From positions 1 to 11,959 of the forward strand of contig JAZQRT010000113.1 of assembly GCA_045629725.1 (NCBI GenBank): 11,959 bases of DNA, in the 5' to 3' direction. The notes beneath the pieces are model-generated. The model searched no databases, was not told the DNA's origin, and saw nothing but the letters and a program-made list of their open reading frames with translations. A program made the position numbers and the translations under genes. Each line of letters starts with the position of its first letter. The stretch's first letter is position 1. Source of the DNA: SIG714 sp045629725. Its GTDB lineage: Bacteria > Bacillota > Clostridia > Oscillospirales > CAG-272. This document shows, piece after piece, positions 6,834-11,959 of the stretch.

Positions 6834-7940
6834 TTATTTGCTATATTCTTTCAATGTTTCAACAATTGAAACAAAGCGAGAATCGTTGCGTATGCAGTTG
6901 TATCGTTTGTGTTCCAGATTTTCAAGAGCATAGTATGCAGTTGTATGCTCACATAATTCTTCAAAATTATCATCGTTTATAGGATAGATCAGCTTATCCG
7001 TAAAGATGGAAGTGAAGGGTTTTCCGTGATCATTTTCATAGGACTTACAACTTTCAATAGAATGATAACACATTTTTTCGATAGAGATGAAAGCATCTTC
7101 TGTTTTACCTTGAGCTATTTCATATGTGGAAATAATCCAGTGATTATATGAAAGTCTTTCGTGAATATACATAAGATTATCACCATAGATCATATGATAA
7201 AGCTCGTTTGCGGTTTTAAGCATCTGTATCTTCTTATCCCATGTTGAAGGATCATTTGGAAGATCATCGCAAAGCACAAGATGTCTGATGGTTAAAGCGA
7301 GACAGTCGGTAAGTTTATCTATTTGATCTTGTATATAATACTCTGTGTTACCGTCACCTATACCTGCTGAAAGTACATTTTCACGACAGTATTTCATAGG
7401 CATAAGCATATTGACAAGTTCTTTTGCCTTTTCAGATTCATTTGTTTCTCCATACAATGAAATTAAAGTAAAGATATTCTTATATTGTGTATCCGGATCG
7501 TTGGTGCTCTCGATTATTGAATAGCAAAGACTTTCTATTTCTGTAATTAGAGTATTATTATGGGTTTCTTCCCACTGATGATAAAGACATACCGCAAGAT
7601 TTCCCTTTATGTCGTTATTTGAGGGATAACGTGAATATGCCTTACGGGCAAATGCTATTCTTTCATCAATGGTACCATTCTCGGAAAGGCGGGACATTTC
7701 TTCTTTTATTCTTTCAAGTGCAGCCTCTCTTTCAGATAATCTATATCCGAGAAGTTCGTCAATACTTATTCCGAAGAAATCAGCAAGAGCAGGGAGAAGC
7801 TCAATGTCAGGATAACCGCTTTCGGATTCCCAACGAGATATTGCTTGAGGGCTTACGCCGAGCGAGGCTCCTAATGTGTCTTGTGTTGTATTATTTTCTA
7901 TGCGGAGTTTTTTTATGATTGAGCCAATTTTTAAATTCAT
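6834..7940 (-). CDS. XRE-family regulator with long helical C-terminal region (paralogue A)
   Basis: A predicted 368-residue cytoplasmic DNA-binding regulator. Residues about 6-65 are an XRE/Cro-type helix-turn-helix: TTQDTLGASLGVS, then PQAISRWESESGYPDIELL and ADFFGISIDELLG. The remaining roughly 300 residues look all-helical and TPR-like, with paired helices such as DERIAFARKAYSRYP and NNTLITEIESLCYSIIES. This recalls RRNPP-type peptide-sensing regulators, but I see no cognate pheromone gene beside it. The ATG has GGAGGT at 7946-7951, 5 bases away. The gene has its own promoter and a terminator shared with the convergent rtcB. It is a diverged paralogue of the next gene: the HTH regions are clearly alike, while the C-terminal regions have drifted except for a common ending (RNDSRFVSIVETLKE versus IRDTKEFKAILEQLK). 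Targets are unknown. Confidence 0.88.
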   Translation of the reverse strand: MNLKIGSIIKKLRIENNTTQDTLGASLGVSPQAISRWESESGYPDIELLPALADFFGISIDELLGYRLSEREAALERIKEEMSRLSENGTIDERIAFARKAYSRYPSNNDIKGNLAVCLYHQWEETHNNTLITEIESLCYSIIESTNDPDTQYKNIFTLISLYGETNESEKAKELVNMLMPMKYCRENVLSAGIGDGNTEYYIQDQIDKLTDCLALTIRHLVLCDDLPNDPSTWDKKIQMLKTANELYHMIYGDNLMYIHERLSYNHWIISTYEIAQGKTEDAFISIEKMCYHSIESCKSYENDHGKPFTSIFTDKLIYPINDDNFEELCEHTTAYYALENLEHKRYNCIRNDSRFVSIVETLKEYSK

Positions 7941-8047
7941 TTTGTACCTCCAAAAAGTTTCATTTATATAAATTGGTGTATCGGGATCTTATTATTACCC
8001 GAAATGGGATTTTTTATGGTTATGAACCAATGTAAGCTTACGATTAT

Positions 8048-8075
8048 ATTATAGCACAGTATTTTTAAAAATCAA
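8048..8075 (-). promoter_or_regulatory. Promoter of XRE paralogue A
   Basis: Reading the minus strand, TTGATT (8075-8070) and TATAAT (8053-8048) are 16 bases apart, with TGC before the -10. Transcription from about 8041 gives a leader of about 100 bases. That leader holds two short inverted repeats, TGGTT-ATG-AACCA (8017-8029) and TCGGG with CCCGA (7981-8002). Upstream of the -35 is a 7-bp inverted repeat TTACTTG/CAAGTAA (8083-8101), a possible operator. Confidence 0.65.
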
Positions 8076-8161
8076 TTATCAATTACTTGTTTCGCAAGTA
8101 AAGAGGTAGTTGATAAACCGATATTAGAACAAGGAGCATTTTTTCCTATCCTTTCAAAGAA

Positions 8162-8194
8162 GGCTGTAAAAACTCGGTAAGAGTTTTTCCAGCC
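8162..8194 (-). terminator. Terminator of XRE paralogue B; repeat copy 2
   Basis: The hairpin has arms 8162-8175 and 8181-8194 with loop GGTAA and a single T-C mismatch. It starts 8 bases beyond the minus-strand stop at 8203 and is followed on that strand by TTCTTTG, a weak T tract. It matches the hairpin at 6793-6825 at 31 of 33 positions, in the same orientation and at the same distance from its gene. Confidence 0.75.
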
Positions 8195-8202
8195 ACGAAA
8201 AA

Positions 8203-9288
8203 TTATTTTAATTGTTCTAAAATTGCTTTGAATTCTTTGGTATCTCTGATAGCGTCAAATTCATTTTCAGTTAACCACGAGTCGCGGAGAATTTCGCGAA
8301 GCGGACGAGAGTCAGGCGTTTGAAAGTCTGTTCTTTTTTGAACTCTCTCTCCCAATAAAAAGGAGGAAATCTTTATTTCTTCGGGACGGTTATCAAATGC
8401 AATCGCAGATTTTACGGAAAACTCAAGTTGCCTTATCGCCTCGTTGAAACGATTCAATTGCACCAAGCACTTCGCATAAAAGCAATAATATCTGGTGTTG
8501 CTCCAATTTTGGCGAGGTAAAGAGTCCTCATATATCAAATTATCTAAAACGAATATTTTTTCGAACACTTTGATAGCGTCTTCGGCAGGCACCAGACTCG
8601 TCAAGCGCCAAAAGCATTCATCCAAACATAAATAAGAATCAAGTATAAAATTTCTTGTATGAGGTAATTTTTCTTCATCTGTCAAAGTCCAAAAAATGCT
8701 CCACTCCTTGCCGTCAAATATTGAAGGCAGCGATTCGAAAATAGAAAGCGCAATATCCTTTCTTCCCATTCTGCTATGATGAGAAGCAAGGCGATCTGTT
8801 GCCTCAAACTTGATTTTAGCATCAGGACAATATTTCATAATACGTTCACCGAGAGCTACTATTTCGGCATCGTATTTCTGTCTGTTTTCTTTCCAATTAA
8901 CTATATCAGCATCATTGATCGTAGCAGAACACAACGTATACATCAGCTTGTTTAAAAGAGCATAGTTGTTCGGGAATTCGGCAACTCCCGTACGCGCAAT
9001 ACGAATACATTCATTGATATTGCCAACACTGATCGCCGCTTGAAAATCTTTCAAATACTGATCTACAGCTTTCTTTTCTGCAGCTTCATCAATGCCCATA
9101 AGCTTATCAGTTGATATTCCAAAAAATGCTGCAATTGTCGGAAACAGCTCGATATCGGGATAGCAAGAATTATTCTCCCAACGAGAAACCGATTGACAAG
9201 ATACACCAAGAATCTCTGCAAATTCTTCCTGTGTGATATCTCTTTCTTTTCGCAATTTTTTTATTGTTTCTCCAATATTCAATTTCAT
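8203..9288 (-). CDS. XRE-family regulator with long helical C-terminal region (paralogue B)
   Basis: A 361-residue paralogue of the regulator just downstream. The XRE helix-turn-helix occupies about 6-65: ITQEEFAEILGVS, then CQSVSRWENNSCYPDIELF and AAFFGISTDKLMG. After it comes a helical, TPR-like region with repeat-like pairs such as NECIRIARTGVAEFPNNYALL, RKDIALSIFESLP and RFNEAIRQLEFSVKSAIAF. A cytoplasmic repressor or activator is likely. The ATG is preceded by GAGAGGT (9296-9302), 7 bases away. It is transcribed in the same direction as paralogue A but from its own promoter, with a terminator between the two, so they are not a simple operon. Many Clostridia carry several such regulators; what this one senses or controls is not visible in the sequence. 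Confidence 0.88.
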   Translation of the reverse strand: MKLNIGETIKKLRKERDITQEEFAEILGVSCQSVSRWENNSCYPDIELFPTIAAFFGISTDKLMGIDEAAEKKAVDQYLKDFQAAISVGNINECIRIARTGVAEFPNNYALLNKLMYTLCSATINDADIVNWKENRQKYDAEIVALGERIMKYCPDAKIKFEATDRLASHHSRMGRKDIALSIFESLPSIFDGKEWSIFWTLTDEEKLPHTRNFILDSYLCLDECFWRLTSLVPAEDAIKVFEKIFVLDNLIYEDSLPRQNWSNTRYYCFYAKCLVQLNRFNEAIRQLEFSVKSAIAFDNRPEEIKISSFLLGERVQKRTDFQTPDSRPLREILRDSWLTENEFDAIRDTKEFKAILEQLK

Positions 9289-9338
9289 AATAAATACCTC
9301 TCATTAAAAAATTGAAAGCCGCGCTTCTTTCTGACTAT

Positions 9339-9367
9339 ATTGTAGCATAAAACATAAACAAGTTCAA
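9339..9367 (-). promoter_or_regulatory. Promoter of XRE paralogue B
   Basis: On the minus strand TTGAAC (9367-9362) and TACAAT (9344-9339) are 17 bases apart, with TGC immediately before the -10, the same trinucleotide as in the promoter of paralogue A. Transcription would start near 9332, about 43 bases before the ATG. Confidence 0.7.
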
Positions 9368-9428
9368 TATCACGTTTAGAGAGTTTTTTTCACCATATGG
9401 TTAATTTTTGTGTTTTGAGGCAAGCATA

Positions 9429-9449
9429 GCGCGTGGACGTCCACCGCGC
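9429..9449. repeat. GC-rich palindrome around GTGGACGTCCAC
   Basis: GTGGACGTCCAC (9433-9444) is a perfect 12-bp palindrome. It is extended by GCGC on both sides (9429-9432 and 9446-9449) with one unpaired C at 9445. It stands in an otherwise AT-rich stretch upstream of the XRE promoter and 44 bases before the REP-like element. The function is unknown. Confidence 0.6.
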
Positions 9450-9492
9450 AAAGTCTGGGGGCGTGAATACACTGTTTGGAAAAGGGGGCATG

Positions 9493-9684
9493 GTAGGGCG
9501 GGGGCTTGCTCCCGCCGCTTCGGTGGTTGGCTCTCGCGGTATTACTGAATGTAAAGGTTTAGTTGAAACAAGATGGCAGGTAAGGATAGTGTTCTCCCGC
9601 ACAAATTTCTTAAGTATTTGTTAATAAAATCGGGAGGCTGATAGCCTCCCTTGCGTTCACGGCGGGAGCAAGCCCCCGCCCTAC
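9493..9684. repeat. REP/BIME-like element: two GTAG-headed palindromes in inverted orientation
   Basis: Positions 9493-9517 and 9660-9684 are perfect 25-bp inverted repeats. Each arm is itself a palindrome, GGCGGGGGC-TT-GCTCCCGCC (9497-9516 in the left arm) with one G-T wobble. Each is bordered on the outside by GTAG (9493-9496) or its complement CTAC (9681-9684). A GTAG box beside an imperfect hairpin is the signature of REP sequences moved by RAYT (TnpA-REP) transposases, and two in opposite orientation form a BIME. The 142 bases between contain no credible gene but do contain a terminator hairpin. I see no clear target duplication at the ends, which fits the IS200/IS605-like mechanism. Whether it repeats elsewhere in this genome cannot be seen. 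Confidence 0.7.
9620..9650 (-). terminator. Terminator for the metallophosphoesterase gene
   Basis: GGGAGGCT (9632-9639) and AGCCTCCC (9643-9650) form a perfect 8-bp stem with a 3-base loop. On the minus strand it is followed by CGATTTTATTAAC, a T-rich tract. It lies about 95 bases beyond the minus-strand stop at 9746, inside the REP-like element. The right REP arm would therefore be transcribed as part of the 3' untranslated region. Confidence 0.7.
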
Positions 9685-9745
9685 GTTATGAAATTGAATT
9701 GTCCGCTAATAATACATAGCAGAGATCATGTGCTTGTATTATTTT

Positions 9746-11758
9746 TTACTTCTTTTTCTTTTTTGTAATAACTACAACGGCAACAACCACGCCTATAACA
9801 ACAACTGCCACAGCGGATACTATAATAACTATAACGATCCCGTTATTGCTCTGAGGAGCCGTTGTAGGTTCGGCGGTTGTTGATGGAGTTTCCTCGGTAG
9901 GAGTAGGAGTGGGAACGGGAGCCTCGCTCCACTTTGCGTAAAGGGTTATATCCGCATCGATTGCGCTTTCGGGATCAAATTCCTTCTTGAATTTTGAATC
10001 TGTAAACCAACCCTCGAAAATATAACCATCGGCGCTTATCGTGGGCAGTATTACCTTTTCGCCGGGGTTAACCTTTGCATCATCAGGCTTTGTGCCGATA
10101 CCTGCCGTGTCAAAGCTTACGGTGCTCTTTTTAGGTCCTGTGCCGTTCGGTATTTCAATGGCAAACTGTGTGTTTGCGGACCATTTTCCTTCAACGAATT
10201 CGCGTCCGAGGACGAGTATCTTGTCCTCATAAACTCTTACGTAATAGCCTTCGCTTCCGTCAACTCTCTCTGCGTTAAGACTGTTGTATACAGAGCAAAG
10301 ATAACCGACCGCTGCCGTATTGAAAATGTTGGGCATTGATGACTTTGCAGGATACATATTTCTCTTGGAATCGAGATCCCAGTGGGAATGTCCGTTAAAC
10401 ATAACTACCTCGGGATACTTCTTGAGAACGAGCTTCAGCTTGATCTCGGAGGAATTTACAAGTCCGTGCCAGCCTTCACCGGAAAGTGTTCCCGCAACGG
10501 TGTTGTACATACCTTGATGTATGAAAAGGAAGGTGGGACGGTTCTTATCGCGGTCCTCTGCAAGAGTTTTATCAAGCCATGCAAGAGTTTCATCGGAAAG
10601 TGTGCAGTCGATCATATTAACGAGATTGTCATTTCCGAGGAAAACAAAGTGGTAGCCGTTAAGCCAAAAATCGTAGTGAGTGCTTTCGGGATTAGAACCG
10701 TCGGGCAGCTTTGCATATTTGAGGAAGACCTTGTTCTTCTCAGCAAGAGTACCGCCCCAAAGGTCATGGTTACCTACTGCCATAAAGTATGGAGGAAGCC
10801 CTTCAACTGATTGATGAAGTGACTCAAGCTTTTTATATTCGTTTGCTTTTCCGTTATCGGTCATATCTCCGACCATAAAAATACCGATACTGTTCTTGCT
10901 GTTTGCGGCAATATCATTGAGCATCGCAATATAGTGCTCGGTATGTATGTGTGAATTGCTTTCCACAATGTGGATATCACTTACAACCTGAAATTCGGCA
11001 ATAGGCTCACCGGGGTCCTTATATCCCGAATCCTTGGGAAGGTCGATCTCATAATATTCCTCAGATCTCTGATCGAAGAAATTTGAAACGTAGATACGGA
11101 GCTTTGTTGCGCCCTCGGGAATTATCTGTCCCTTGGGGAATTCAAACACGTTCTCCGTACCCTTGACCTTAAACTTGGCAAGAGCGGTATATTCTTCAAG
11201 GATACCATTTTCATTTGCCCAATAGGGAACGATGTTTTTTGCAACCTCAGTTTCGGAAACTGTTACTGTAAGCGTACCCTCGGCATATCCGCTTCCGGGG
11301 TTCTTGATCTCGTAAGTTGCGCTTACGGGCTTTTCGGGAACGGGGGCATCTGCAGGGGGAACGATCTTGATCTTTACCCAGGCTGTTGCCGCAAGGTTAT
11401 CGTTGGGCTTTAATTTGATCTCATATTCACCAACAGGGAATGTCTGACAGCTGTTTGAACCGTCAAAGCCTGCGGTCTTAATATCGAATTCAACGCCTGA
11501 GCCAACACCGTTTTCCTTAGTGGCATCAATGTATACCCATCTGAGGGAATAGGGGTCATCGGGGAAATATATTCCCACGTAGTTCTCGCCCGATCCGATG
11601 GCACTGATGAGAATGGGCTCGTCGTATTCGTAAACGTACTTGGGCACGTTGAGCTTTGAAAGGTCACCTCCGCTTTCACCTTCTGCAAATACGCAGATAA
11701 TTCCAGCGATGGAACACAGAAGCACGAAAACGAGTAATAATTTACATAGCTTTTTCAT
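9746..11758 (-). CDS. Surface-anchored metallophosphoesterase with InlB-type repeat
   Basis: A predicted 670-residue extracellular phosphoesterase anchored in the membrane. It starts with a signal peptide (hydrophobic at 7-24, likely cut after VFA at 25). Two beta-rich, Ig-like regions follow at about 38-135 and 145-240. A calcineurin-like phosphoesterase domain spans about 255-520 with all its metal motifs: SDIHI (D261, H263), GDMTDNG (D298), GNHD (N330, H331), IHQG (H414) and GHSH (H457, H459). Residues 546-611 are an InlB/Listeria-Bacteroides-type repeat (ADGYIFEGWF, TLYAKW). A Pro/Thr-rich linker (612-636), a Val/Ile-rich membrane helix (640-664) and a KKKKK tail complete it. The C-terminus has no LPXTG, so a membrane rather than cell-wall anchor is likely. 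The substrate is not predictable; nucleotides, phospholipids and other phosphodiesters are all possible. GGAGGT (11765-11770) is 6 bases before the ATG. Confidence 0.92.
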   Translation of the reverse strand: MKKLCKLLLVFVLLCSIAGIICVFAEGESGGDLSKLNVPKYVYEYDEPILISAIGSGENYVGIYFPDDPYSLRWVYIDATKENGVGSGVEFDIKTAGFDGSNSCQTFPVGEYEIKLKPNDNLAATAWVKIKIVPPADAPVPEKPVSATYEIKNPGSGYAEGTLTVTVSETEVAKNIVPYWANENGILEEYTALAKFKVKGTENVFEFPKGQIIPEGATKLRIYVSNFFDQRSEEYYEIDLPKDSGYKDPGEPIAEFQVVSDIHIVESNSHIHTEHYIAMLNDIAANSKNSIGIFMVGDMTDNGKANEYKKLESLHQSVEGLPPYFMAVGNHDLWGGTLAEKNKVFLKYAKLPDGSNPESTHYDFWLNGYHFVFLGNDNLVNMIDCTLSDETLAWLDKTLAEDRDKNRPTFLFIHQGMYNTVAGTLSGEGWHGLVNSSEIKLKLVLKKYPEVVMFNGHSHWDLDSKRNMYPAKSSMPNIFNTAAVGYLCSVYNSLNAERVDGSEGYYVRVYEDKILVLGREFVEGKWSANTQFAIEIPNGTGPKKSTVSFDTAGIGTKPDDAKVNPGEKVILPTISADGYIFEGWFTDSKFKKEFDPESAIDADITLYAKWSEAPVPTPTPTEETPSTTAEPTTAPQSNNGIVIVIIVSAVAVVVIGVVVAVVVITKKKKK

Positions 11759-11799
11759 TTTTTAACCTCCAAAAATATTTAATTATCGTCTGTAGATAT

Positions 11800-11827
11800 A
11801 TTATAACATCTTTTTGAAAAAAAGCAA
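11800..11827 (-). promoter_or_regulatory. Promoter of the metallophosphoesterase gene
   Basis: On the minus strand TTGCTT (11827-11822) and TATAAT (11805-11800) are 16 bases apart, with TGT before the -10 (extended -10). The -35 is only fair. It lies back to back with the plus-strand promoter at 11889-11917. Confidence 0.6.
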
Positions 11828-11888
11828 TATTATTCCTGTAAATATGCCAAAAAAATTAATAAAAGGTGAAGTATTTTTATTTAATTTA

Positions 11889-11917
11889 TTGACAAAAAAA
11901 TAGGATGGGGATATAAT
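11889..11917 (+). promoter_or_regulatory. Consensus promoter for a gene beginning at the window edge
   Basis: TTGACA (11889-11894) and TATAAT (11912-11917) match the sigma-A consensus at all twelve positions with the optimal 17-base spacing. This should be the strongest promoter in the window. Transcription would start near 11924, some 34 bases before the predicted start codon. Confidence 0.9.
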
Positions 11918-11944
11918 ATTGTTGAAAGAATACAGAGTTATGAA

Positions 11945-11959
11945 AAGGAGACGTAAAAT
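11945..11959 (+). CDS. RBS and truncated start of the next gene
   Basis: AAGGAG (11945-11950) lies 7 bases before the terminal AT at 11958-11959, which is most simply the first two bases of an ATG cut by the window end. Nothing of the protein can be read. The gene is divergent from the metallophosphoesterase and driven by a full-consensus promoter, so a highly expressed product is expected. Confidence 0.5.

Larger units (their letters stand above)
9289..9745. other. Gene-free interval between XRE paralogue B and the metallophosphoesterase
   Basis: These 457 bases hold the XRE promoter and RBS, the GTGGACGTCCAC palindrome, the REP-like pair and one terminator. A 9-bp AT-rich inverted repeat (AATAATACA 9708-9716 with TGTATTATT 9735-9743) directly follows the phosphoesterase stop. 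The 63-residue and 70-residue reading frames here run through the palindromes, lack a convincing RBS and read as low-complexity GC-driven frames. I do not call a gene. Confidence 0.7.

Noticed and set aside
6793..8194. The two similar hairpins as a CRISPR array or attachment sites
   Set aside because: There are only two copies, 1.3 kb apart, each directly behind a stop codon with terminator structure, and no cas or integrase gene is present.
9433..9624. Plus-strand 63-codon and minus-strand 70-codon frames in the gene-free interval
   Set aside because: They run through the palindromes and REP-like arm, have no convincing RBS, and their composition follows the GC-rich repeats.
9493..9684. A DNA-transposon-type MITE with terminal inverted repeats
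   Set aside because: The 25-bp inverted ends would fit, but I see no flanking target duplication, and the self-palindromic arms with GTAG point to a REP/BIME instead. A MITE is not fully excluded.
10382..10810. Plus-strand open frame of 142 codons
   Set aside because: Antisense to the metal-binding core of the metallophosphoesterase, where all catalytic motifs read on the minus strand.

Overview
The window reads as a chromosome segment of a low-to-moderate GC, Gram-positive anaerobe, most likely a gut-associated member of the Clostridia. The grounds are GGAGG-type ribosome binding sites, consensus-like sigma-A promoters (several with a TGn extended -10), a sortase-type surface anchor, an InlB/Listeria-Bacteroides-type surface repeat and large XRE regulators of the clostridial type. 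The genus cannot be read from the sequence. It holds nine complete genes and the very first bases of a tenth.

Layout. (a) 184-2013 (+) encodes a secreted, internally duplicated protein with a KPQTGE sorting-like signal, closed by a strong terminator. (b) 2085-6784 (+) is the core region. A promoter and two translationally coupled WYL-domain genes end in a terminator. They are followed by a second unit of three genes: an unknown helical protein, a small CxCxxC protein and the RNA ligase RtcB. (c) 6793-9367 (-) carries two paralogous XRE regulators with long helical C-terminal regions. Each has its own promoter, and each is followed by an almost identical terminator hairpin. (d) 9289-9745 is gene-free. 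It holds a 25-bp perfect inverted repeat whose arms are REP-like palindromes headed by GTAG, another GC-rich palindrome and a terminator. (e) 9746-11758 (-) encodes a membrane-anchored, surface-exposed metallophosphoesterase. (f) 11889-11959 (+) is a near-perfect promoter and RBS for a gene whose start codon is cut by the window edge.

How the genes may work together. The most interesting reading is that (b) is an RNA-repair module: RtcB rejoins cleaved RNA, and the two WYL proteins are plausible ligand-sensing regulators of the adjacent rtcB unit. This would parallel the RtcR control of rtcBA in enterobacteria but use an unrelated sensor. The two unknown proteins in the rtcB unit would be its accessory parts. 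The gene order is seen directly; the regulatory link is inference. The XRE pair, the REP-like element and the surface enzymes look like separate accessory functions.
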